A DNA stretch of 16,193 nucleotides from UBA4744 sp035282865 (GTDB lineage: Bacteria > Actinomycetota > Acidimicrobiia > Spongiisociales > UBA4744), in NCBI GenBank assembly GCA_035282865.1, contig DATEVB010000210.1, positions 1 to 16,193 of the forward strand. The letters run 5' to 3'. Positions 1-5,149 of the stretch are shown one piece after another. The position numbers and the translations under genes are program-made. The notes under the pieces are model-generated. The model ran no database searches and had not been told where the DNA came from. It worked only from the letters and a program-made list of their open reading frames with translations. Position 1 is the first letter of the stretch, and every line of letters starts with the position of its first letter.

Positions 1-6
1 GAGCGG

Positions 7-28
7 GAAGCCGCCGGCCGGCGGCTTC
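7..28 (-). terminator. Perfect hairpin downstream of the leftward tRNA-Leu, possible terminator
   Basis: A perfect inverted repeat has 9-bp arms GAAGCCGCC (7-15) and GGCGGCTTC (20-28) around GGCC. It starts 36 bases past the 3' end of tRNA-Leu in the direction of that transcript, so it is well placed to end the Lys-Leu tRNA transcript. The region where a U-run would lie falls outside the window's left edge. High-G+C bacteria often use hairpins without U-runs, so this is an inference from position and stem strength. It could equally serve a convergent gene lying to the left. Confidence 0.45.
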
Positions 29-30
29 GG

Positions 31-58
31 GACTCGAGACTGGTCGCTCGTGACTCGT
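31..58. repeat. Heptamer-period repeat array A (unit near GACTCGT)
   Basis: Four consecutive 7-base units are seen: GACTCGA, GACTGGT, CGCTCGT, GACTCGT. Against GACTCGT they match at 6, 6, 5 and 7 positions. The array lies between the hairpin at 7-28 and tRNA-Leu. It has the same period, but a different unit, as arrays elsewhere in this window. Function unknown. Confidence 0.55.
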
Positions 59-63
59 CTTTG

Positions 64-148
64 TGCGGGCGGTGGGACTCGAACCCACATCAGGCTTGCG
101 CCCACCAGATCCTAAGTCTGGCGCCTATGCCAATTCGGCTACGCCCGC
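64..148 (-). tRNA. tRNA-Leu (anticodon TAG)
   Basis: Read on the minus strand, the acceptor stem GCGGGCG/CGCCCGC (148-142 with 71-65) is perfect and the discriminator is A (64). The anticodon stem CCAGA/TCTGG encloses loop CTTAGGA, giving anticodon TAG, which reads CUN leucine codons. A long variable arm (GGGC..GCCT) and the 85-base length are typical of class II tRNA-Leu. The T loop TTCGAGT is canonical. No 3' CCA is encoded. It is probably cotranscribed with tRNA-Lys, 65 bases upstream. Confidence 0.96.
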
Positions 149-213
149 TCGATGGGACCGGGATCCCCGGCGCTCACCATGGCGGCGCCGAGTCTCGCCG
201 TGCGTACGTGAAG

Positions 214-287
214 TGGGTCGCGTGGGATTCGAACCCACAACCTGCGGATTAAGAGTCCGATGCTCTGCCAGATTGAGCTAGCGACCC
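214..287 (-). tRNA. tRNA-Lys (anticodon CTT)
   Basis: On the minus strand, acceptor GGGTCGC/GCGACCC (287-281 with 221-215) is perfect, with discriminator A at 214. The anticodon loop CTCTTAA gives CTT, which decodes AAG. The D arm GCTC/GAGC and T arm GTGGG/CCCAC are intact. One oddity is that the top pair of the anticodon stem (27-43) reads T/C and cannot pair; the remaining four pairs are good. CCA is not encoded. It is the first gene of the leftward tRNA pair. Confidence 0.95.
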
Positions 288-293
288 GCCAGC

Positions 294-323
294 AGATTAG
301 ACCTGGCCGTCATGACATCGGAA
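294..323 (-). promoter_or_regulatory. Putative promoter for leftward tRNA-Lys/tRNA-Leu
   Basis: On the minus strand a -10-like TAATCT (299-294) follows a -35-like TTCCGA (323-318, 3 of 6 to TTGACA) at an 18-base spacing. Transcription would begin close to the mature tRNA-Lys 5' end. This is a pattern match only. Confidence 0.35.
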
Positions 324-329
324 ACCGGC

Positions 330-361
330 TTGACTCGTCCTGGGTACCGGACACCTAGTAC
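330..361 (+). promoter_or_regulatory. Weak promoter candidate for the rightward tRNA group
   Basis: TTGACT (330-335) matches the -35 consensus at 5 of 6 positions. The only TANNNT-like partner is TAGTAC at 356-361, which gives a 20-base spacing, longer than usual. The candidate -10 lies inside the heptamer array at 342-369. A promoter is expected in this divergent gap because tRNA genes point away on both sides, but the exact site is not established. Confidence 0.25.
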
Positions 362-369
362 CTTGTACC
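342..369. repeat. Heptamer-period repeat array B (unit NNGTACC)
   Basis: Four 7-base units in register: GGGTACC, GGACACC, TAGTACC, TTGTACC. Three keep GTACC exactly and one is diverged. On the opposite strand the units read GGTACNN, which resembles the GTACG-type units of array D at 15309-15343. The array sits between divergent tRNA groups, directly before the hairpin at 370-388. Confidence 0.55.
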
Positions 370-388
370 GCGATGCCGCAGGCATCGC
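370..388 (+). other. 8-bp hairpin two bases upstream of tRNA-Pro
   Basis: The perfect arms GCGATGCC (370-377) and GGCATCGC (381-388) enclose a 3-base loop GCA. The hairpin ends 2 bases before the mature tRNA-Pro 5' end. If transcribed it would form a leader stem abutting the RNase P cleavage site. No U-run follows, so it is not a standard terminator. Confidence 0.5.
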
Positions 389-390
389 CA

Positions 391-464
391 CGGGCTGTGG
401 CGCAGTTTGGCAGCGCACCTGCTTTGGGAGCAGGGGGTCGCCGGTTCAAATCCGGCCAGCCCGA
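391..464 (+). tRNA. tRNA-Pro (anticodon TGG)
   Basis: Acceptor CGGGCTG/CAGCCCG (391-397 with 457-463) is perfect, with discriminator A at 464. Anticodon stem CCTGC/GCAGG encloses loop TTTGGGA, giving anticodon TGG for CCN proline codons. T arm CCGG-TTCAAAT-CCGG is canonical. No CCA is encoded. It is the first of four rightward tRNAs that lead into tig. Confidence 0.96.
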
Positions 465-470
465 CACACG

Positions 471-498
471 ACCGGCTGCACTAATCTGTGCGGCCGGT
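471..498 (+). other. Hairpin in the tRNA-Pro/tRNA-Gly spacer
   Basis: ACCGGCTGCA (471-480) pairs with TGCGGCCGGT (489-498) through 9 Watson-Crick pairs and one G-T pair, around an 8-base loop. It fills most of the 37-base spacer between the two tRNAs. It may be a processing signal (RNase III or RNase E type) or an attenuator. No U-run follows, so termination is unproven. Confidence 0.45.
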
Positions 499-501
499 GT
501 T

Positions 502-572
<71 letters not shown>

Positions 573-621
573 CTGCGGACGTAAGGTACAGGCGGCGGGT
601 CGGGTTGGTGATCACGAGTCT

Positions 622-694
622 GCCCCCGTAGCTCAGAGGACAGAGCAGGAGCCTTCTAAGCTCTTGGTCGGGGGTTCGAATCCTCCCGGGGGCG
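622..694 (+). tRNA. tRNA-Arg (anticodon TCT)
   Basis: Acceptor GCCCCCG/CGGGGGC (622-628 with 687-693), discriminator G at 694. The anticodon loop CTTCTAA gives TCT, which reads the AGA/AGG arginine codons. T arm GGGGG-TTCGAAT-CCTCC has one G-T pair. CCA is not encoded. Confidence 0.95.
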
Positions 695-711
695 CCCGCC
701 GGTCCGCACAT

Positions 712-787
712 GGTGACCGTAGCTCAGTTTGGTTAGAGCGCCGGGTTGTGGTCCCGGAGGTCGCGGGTTCGAAGCCCGTCGGTCACC
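712..787 (+). tRNA. tRNA-His (anticodon GTG)
   Basis: Acceptor GTGACCG/CGGTCAC (713-719 with 780-786). The histidine-specific extra G(-1) at 712 can pair with discriminator C at 787, the identity element recognised by HisRS. The anticodon loop TTGTGGT gives GTG. The T arm CGGG-TTCGAAG-CCCG is intact. CCA is not encoded. It is the last of the rightward tRNAs; tig starts 49 bases downstream with no obvious terminator between, so read-through is possible. Confidence 0.96.
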
Positions 788-836
788 CTCATCGACGGTG
801 CGATCGCGCCCGTTCTTGATCAAGCGAGGTATCCAA

Positions 837-2183
837 TTGAACACCAATGTCACCGACGCCGGTCCTTTCGAGAAGCTCCTCACCCTGCAGGTGGCCGAGG
901 AGGATCTCGAAGCTGCCAAGTCCCAGGCAGCTCGTCGCTTGTCGCGGGACCTCAAGATCAAGGGATTCCGTCCGGGCAAGGCGCCCCGTCGGGTTGTGGA
1001 AGCCACCGTCGGATCGGAACGTCTTCGCAGTGAAGCTATCGACGATCTGCTCCCATCCCTCGTTGCCGACGCCCTGCGGGAAGTCGACCTGAGCCCGGCG
1101 GTTCCGCCCCAGGTCGAGAACATGAAGGACATCGAAAACGGCCTCGAAGTAGAGGTGAAGGTGGCCACCTGGCCGGTGCTCGATCATGTTCCATCCTACG
1201 AAGGGCTGGAAGTAGAGGTTTCTCAGCCACAACCCACCGAAGAGGAACTCGATCGGCAACTCACCCGGTTGCGTGAACAGTTCGCCGACCTCGAGGTCGT
1301 GGATCGGCCCGCCGTTGACGGTGATTTCGTTTCCATCAACCTCAGCGCCACACGTAACGGTGAGCCCGTCGAGGAAGCCGCAGCCAACGACTTGCTGTAC
1401 GAAGTCGGATCCGGCTCGTTTGTAGAAGGCCTCGACGCGGAGCTACCCGGATCCACAGCAGGGACCATCGCCAAGTTCAACGCACCACTTCCGGCCGGAT
1501 TCGGCGATTTGGCCGGTGAGGAACTCACCATGCAGGTGCTGGTCAAGGAGGTACGACGGAAGCGGCTCCCCGACCTGACCGACGAGTGGGCGACGCAGGT
1601 CACCGAGTTCACGACGGTCGATGAACTGCGGCAAGAACTGAGCAAGCAGATCGAAGAGGTCAAGCGCGGCATCGTCCGCAACGAGCTGCGGACCGGGGTC
1701 CTGGAAGCGCTCCTCGCCGAGATCGATGTCGAGATCCCCGAGGCGATCATCAACGCCGAAATGGAAAACACACTGCATCGGTTTGCCCATCAGCTGGAAG
1801 GCCAGGGGATCAGCATCGCCGATTATCTGAGGGTGACCGGTCAGGACCAGCAAGTCTTCGTCGACGACCTGCGCAACCAGGCTGATCGCAATGTCCGCAC
1901 CGACCTCCTGTTGGAGGCCGTGGCTGGAGCGGCCGGACTGGAAGTATCCGAGGAAGAACTGGATGAGGTCGTCACAGCGCTGGCCGGCCAGGCCGGGAAG
2001 GATGTCGAGGAGTACCGGGTTGAGTTCACGGAAAGTACCCGGGAGAAGGCGGTGATGGGTGATATCCTGAAACGCAAGGCTCTCGACGTGCTCCTGGAGT
2101 CCGCCGTGCCTGTCGATGAGTCCGGCAACAGAATCGACCTCAGCACCCCCAAAGAAGCCGAAGAGGAGACTGCGGAACCATGA
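837..2183 (+). CDS. tig: Trigger factor, ribosome-associated chaperone and peptidyl-prolyl isomerase
   Basis: Trigger factor binds the ribosome near protein L23 and shields emerging chains. The 448-residue product has the N-terminal ribosome-binding domain with the signature GFRPGKAPR at 43-51, an FKBP-type isomerase domain at about 157-240 (GDFVSINL ... VEGLDAELPG), and a long helical C-terminal arm ending in an acidic tail. I chose the TTG at 837. It lies 7 bases after a GAGGT Shine-Dalgarno at 825-829, and the protein then begins NTNVTDAGPFEKLLTLQV, as family members do. A longer reading to 729 would run through tRNA-His and is rejected. Its stop overlaps the clpP start (ATGA), so the two are translationally coupled. 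The grouping with clpP-clpX is widely conserved. Confidence 0.95.
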   Translation: MNTNVTDAGPFEKLLTLQVAEEDLEAAKSQAARRLSRDLKIKGFRPGKAPRRVVEATVGSERLRSEAIDDLLPSLVADALREVDLSPAVPPQVENMKDIENGLEVEVKVATWPVLDHVPSYEGLEVEVSQPQPTEEELDRQLTRLREQFADLEVVDRPAVDGDFVSINLSATRNGEPVEEAAANDLLYEVGSGSFVEGLDAELPGSTAGTIAKFNAPLPAGFGDLAGEELTMQVLVKEVRRKRLPDLTDEWATQVTEFTTVDELRQELSKQIEEVKRGIVRNELRTGVLEALLAEIDVEIPEAIINAEMENTLHRFAHQLEGQGISIADYLRVTGQDQQVFVDDLRNQADRNVRTDLLLEAVAGAAGLEVSEEELDEVVTALAGQAGKDVEEYRVEFTESTREKAVMGDILKRKALDVLLESAVPVDESGNRIDLSTPKEAEEETAEP

Positions 2184-2812
2184 GCTTGAACCACGAGAAC
2201 TACCTAGTGCCCACGGTGATCGAGTCGACCAGCCGGGGTGAGCGGGCGTTCGATATCTACAGCCGGCTGCTCAAGGATCGCATCATCTTCCTGGGGACTC
2301 CCATCGACGACACGGTAGCCAACCTGATCATGGCGCAACTGCTGCACCTCGAGAGTGAAGACCCGGACAAAGACATCATGTTGTACATCAACTCGCCGGG
2401 CGGCTCGATAACGTCGCTGTTCGCGATCTACGACACGATGCAGTACATCAAGCCCGATGTGGCCACCGTGTGCATGGGGATGGCAGCTTCCGCGGCCGCC
2501 GTGATCCTGTCGGGCGGCCAGAAGGGGAAACGTTTCGCTCTGCCCCACGCCCGAATCATGTTGCATCAGCCAAGTGGCGGCGCTCAGGGGCAGGCCAGCG
2601 ATATCGAGATCCAGGCCAGGTTGATCATGCAGATGCGCGAGCAGCTCAACCACATTCTCGCCGAGCACACCGGCCAGGACTATGACAAGGTAGCCCTCGA
2701 TACCGAGCGGGATTTCTGGATGGTGGCTGAAGAGGCACGGCTCTACGGCATCGTTGATGCCATCCTCTCCCATCGCGAACTCGCCGCCGTTGTTGGTGGT
2801 AAGGAGGATTGA
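2180..2812 (+). CDS. clpP: ATP-dependent Clp protease proteolytic subunit ClpP
   Basis: ClpP is the serine peptidase barrel that degrades substrates fed by ClpX or ClpC. The 210-residue protein carries the full catalytic triad: Ser104 in GMAAS, His129 in MLHQPSGG and Asp178 in DTERDFWM, with the 25- and 49-residue spacings of the Escherichia coli enzyme. The oligomerisation/oxyanion segment NSPGGSI is at 71-77. The first dozen or so residues are a probable propeptide. ATG at 2180 overlaps the tig stop; GAGGAG at 2163-2168 is the likely ribosome site. Only one clpP is present, whereas many actinobacteria have adjacent clpP1-clpP2 acting as a mixed 14-mer. Whether this is P1 or P2, and whether a partner exists elsewhere, cannot be told here. 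Confidence 0.96.
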   Translation: MSLNHENYLVPTVIESTSRGERAFDIYSRLLKDRIIFLGTPIDDTVANLIMAQLLHLESEDPDKDIMLYINSPGGSITSLFAIYDTMQYIKPDVATVCMGMAASAAAVILSGGQKGKRFALPHARIMLHQPSGGAQGQASDIEIQARLIMQMREQLNHILAEHTGQDYDKVALDTERDFWMVAEEARLYGIVDAILSHRELAAVVGGKED

Positions 2813-2814
2813 GC

Positions 2815-4083
2815 GTGGCCAAGTTCGGTGAGGGCGGAGATCTTCTCAAATGCAGCTTTTGTGGCAAGTCTCAGAAACAGGTCAAGAAGCTCATCGCCGG
2901 TCCCGGTGTCTACATCTGTGACGAGTGCATCGAGCTTTGCAATGAAATCATCGAGGAGGAGTTCTCCGAGACCGAAGAGATTGCCTTGATCGAGCTCCCC
3001 AAACCGAAGGAGATCTACTCCTTTCTCGATGACTACGTCGTCGGCCAAGACCGAGCCAAGAAGGTTCTGTCCGTGGCGGTGTACAACCATTACAAACGGG
3101 TGCGAGCCGGGCTCCAACCCAAAGACGAGGTAGAACTTCAGAAGTCCAACATCCTGCTGGTGGGACCGACGGGTTGCGGCAAGACCCTCCTGGCTCAGAC
3201 GCTGGCCCGCATGCTGAACGTCCCGTTTGCCATCGCCGATGCCACCGCCCTCACCGAGGCCGGGTACGTCGGAGAGGATGTGGAGAACATCCTGCTGAAG
3301 CTCATTCAGGCTGCCGACTACGACGTCAAGAAAGCCGAGACCGGGATCGTCTATATCGATGAGATCGACAAGGTCGCCCGAAAGGCGGAGAACCCGTCCA
3401 TCACTCGCGATGTGTCCGGAGAGGGAGTTCAGCAGGCTCTGCTGAAGATCCTGGAAGGGACGGTTGCCTCCGTTCCTCCGCAAGGAGGTCGCAAGCACCC
3501 CCATCAGGAATTCATCCAGATCGACACCACCAACGTTCTGTTCATCGTTGGGGGCGCCTTCGCCGGCCTGGAGGATCTGATCGGCCGGCGGGTCGGTAAC
3601 CAGGCCATCGGGTTCGGCGCCGACATCCGCGGTCGCTCCGCGGGGCGGTCGGCGGAGCTCCTCGCCAAGGCGCTTCCCGAGGATCTGATCAAGTTTGGAT
3701 TGATTCCCGAGTTCGTCGGCCGGTTGCCGCTGGTGGTGACCGTCGACGATCTGGATCGGGATTCCCTCATCCGCATCCTCCGCGAGCCCAAGAACGCGCT
3801 CGTTCGCCAGTACACGAAGTTCTTCGAGCTGGACGGTGTCGAATTGACCTTCTCGGACCGGGCCCTCGACGAGATCGCAGATCAGGCGTTGGCCCGTGGT
3901 ACCGGAGCGCGCGGGTTACGCGCCATCCTGGAGGAAGTACTACTCAACACCATGTACGACCTTCCGTCCCGGTCCGACATCGGGAGAGTCGTAATCGACG
4001 AGCGGGTGGTGGCGGAGCGGATGAACCCGACCCTGGTTCCCTTCCACGAACTCGATGAGGAGCCCCGCGAGCGCTCCGCGTGA
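2815..4083 (+). CDS. clpX: ClpX, AAA+ unfoldase subunit of the ClpXP protease
   Basis: ClpX recognises tagged or damaged proteins, unfolds them with ATP and threads them into ClpP. The 422-residue product shows the N-terminal zinc-binding domain (Cys13, Cys16, Cys35, Cys38), Walker A GPTGCGKT (117-124), pore loop GYVG (150-153), Walker B IVYIDEID (178-185), the RKH pore motif (226-228), the IGF loop that docks on ClpP (265-267) and sensor 2 GTGARGLR (362-369). The GTG at 2815 is preferred over the TTG at 2809. It has AAGGAGG (2801-2807) seven bases upstream and gives the family-typical start MAKFGEGGDLLKCSFCG. The clpP stop ends 2 bases before it, so the pair is cotranscribed. Confidence 0.97.
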   Translation: MAKFGEGGDLLKCSFCGKSQKQVKKLIAGPGVYICDECIELCNEIIEEEFSETEEIALIELPKPKEIYSFLDDYVVGQDRAKKVLSVAVYNHYKRVRAGLQPKDEVELQKSNILLVGPTGCGKTLLAQTLARMLNVPFAIADATALTEAGYVGEDVENILLKLIQAADYDVKKAETGIVYIDEIDKVARKAENPSITRDVSGEGVQQALLKILEGTVASVPPQGGRKHPHQEFIQIDTTNVLFIVGGAFAGLEDLIGRRVGNQAIGFGADIRGRSAGRSAELLAKALPEDLIKFGLIPEFVGRLPLVVTVDDLDRDSLIRILREPKNALVRQYTKFFELDGVELTFSDRALDEIADQALARGTGARGLRAILEEVLLNTMYDLPSRSDIGRVVIDERVVAERMNPTLVPFHELDEEPRERSA

Positions 4084-4091
4084 CGGCCTGA

Positions 4092-4107
4092 TGGGTCGCC
4101 GGACCCA
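4092..4107 (+). terminator. Weak hairpin after clpX in the 131-base gap
   Basis: TGGGTC (4092-4097) and GACCCA (4102-4107) form a 6-bp stem with a 4-base loop, 8 bases after the clpX stop. The arm GGACCCA could instead pair with TGGGCC at about 4130-4135. No U-run follows. It is a possible terminator of tig-clpP-clpX. The rest of the gap to 4214 holds only a promoter candidate. Confidence 0.25.
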
Positions 4108-4167
4108 ATTCGCGAAAAGTGGGCCGGCTTCCGCTCCAAGAGACGCAAATCCTGGCGACTGGGGCGC

Positions 4168-4201
4168 TACCGTGATTCTTGTTACCTGCGGTGCGCGGAG
4201 G
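4168..4201 (+). promoter_or_regulatory. Putative -10 box and ribosome site for the LPFTG-protein gene
   Basis: TACCGT at 4168-4173 fits the TANNNT pattern, and a strong GGAGG is at 4197-4201. The spacing from GGAGG to the ATG at 4215 is 13 bases, longer than ideal, and no start codon sits closer in frame. No convincing -35 is visible. Confidence 0.3.
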
Positions 4202-4214
4202 CCGAGATCTAGCC

Positions 4215-5066
4215 ATGAAACTGACAGCAGACCGTCCGGTTCGAGGCGCCTCTTCAACAAGACGGCTACCGCACATCACGAGGGCGCAGGTGGTGCGACG
4301 ATTCGGTCCTCTCGTACTGGCGGCGATGCTGATTGGCGCCGTCCCTGTACTGGCGGCGACGGTAGACATCACCATTCCGGTTGAGACCATCGTGCGAGGC
4401 CCGGGGGGTTCCCAACACGTGCTCGCCGTTGTGGACGTACCCCTCGAGAGTCGAGGCGAGACCTGCAACGTGACGGCGGTAGCCCACAATCAGGGCTCCC
4501 AACACCCCGACTCCAATCTCCTGATAAGTTCGGCCACGTCGGTCGAGATTCTCGATGTGGAGAACACGGTGTACAGCTCAGTTTCCGCGGGAGGGTCGAT
4601 AACGCTGGCCGAGACGGTCAGGGTGACGTTGACCATCGGTCCCGATGAGGTCTTCTCGGGCGGGTTCGACGTGGAAATCGACTGCCCGCCGTTCAATCCC
4701 ACGATGACCACCACCACCACGGTGACCTCCCTTTCGGCTGTCGACGACGTTTCGACGTCTTCGACGGAAGGGGCGACGTCTTCTACGTCGGGTGCTTCGG
4801 CAGGCTCATCCCTGCCGCCCGTTGATACCACCGGCGTCCTCACCAGTGTCCTGGACACGACCCTTACCGCTCCGGGTGCGTCGGCAGCCGCCGGCACCGA
4901 GGCGTTGCCCTTCACCGGCGTTCCCGAAGGGAGCATTAGTGGCCTGGCCTTCGCCCTGGTATCCCTGGGCGGCCTGCTGGTGCTCTCGACGCATCGCCGT
5001 GGGACCGGGATGATTGTCGCCCGTGGGTGGCGGTCGCGGATCGACTTCTACGACTTCAAATCCTGA
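4215..5066 (+). CDS. Unidentified secreted Thr/Ser-rich protein with LPFTG cell-wall anchor signal
   Basis: I do not recognise the family. From ATG 4215 the 283-residue product has a basic N-terminus and a hydrophobic segment at about 30-46 ending VLAA, a likely signal peptide. Next comes a compact domain at about 49-160, rich in beta-type sequence, with just two cysteines (84 and 157) that could pair. A low-complexity Thr/Ser/Ala stalk at about 163-230 includes five consecutive Thr at 165-169. LPFTG at 231-235, a hydrophobic stretch at 243-258 and HRRG follow. This is a sortase signal, so the protein is probably exported and covalently linked to peptidoglycan. The tail after the membrane segment is about 25 residues, longer than the few basic residues usual for such proteins. 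It lies between clpX and valS with gaps on both sides, so it is probably transcribed alone. An upstream TTG at 4179 is a less likely start. Confidence 0.8.
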   Translation: MKLTADRPVRGASSTRRLPHITRAQVVRRFGPLVLAAMLIGAVPVLAATVDITIPVETIVRGPGGSQHVLAVVDVPLESRGETCNVTAVAHNQGSQHPDSNLLISSATSVEILDVENTVYSSVSAGGSITLAETVRVTLTIGPDEVFSGGFDVEIDCPPFNPTMTTTTTVTSLSAVDDVSTSSTEGATSSTSGASAGSSLPPVDTTGVLTSVLDTTLTAPGASAAAGTEALPFTGVPEGSISGLAFALVSLGGLLVLSTHRRGTGMIVARGWRSRIDFYDFKS

Positions 5067-5091
5067 TCTCTGCCCCGGGACTCGAGCGCGG

Positions 5092-5097
5092 TAGGCT
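5092..5097 (+). promoter_or_regulatory. Putative -10 element upstream of valS
   Basis: TAGGCT fits the actinobacterial TANNNT -10 pattern and lies 53-58 bases before the preferred valS start, in the only gap between the LPFTG gene and valS. No good -35 is seen 16-18 bases upstream. The call rests on position and one hexamer. Confidence 0.3.
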
Positions 5098-5149
5098 CAC
5101 TGCCTTGCGATCGTTCTGAATGGGTGGAACCACGGTGAGTGGAACAGCG

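Noticed and set aside
729..836. Longer N-terminus for trigger factor starting inside tRNA-His
   Set aside because: It would translate through a structurally perfect tRNA gene. The TTG at 837 has a ribosome site and fits the family N-terminus.
656..1168. 170-codon minus-strand open frame across tRNA-Arg, tRNA-His and the tig start
   Set aside because: It overlaps two tRNAs and clear coding sequence in tig; Arg/Ser-rich low-complexity composition is typical of a shadow frame.
4690..4810. Thr/Ser-codon repeats (acc, tcg, gac) in the LPFTG gene as a DNA repeat element
   Set aside because: They are explained by the low-complexity protein stalk and stay in frame.
5120..5149. valS starts at ATG 5120 or GTG 5135
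   Set aside because: Not excluded, but the extra residues GGTTVSGTA look unlike a ValRS N-terminus, and neither start has a strong ribosome site.
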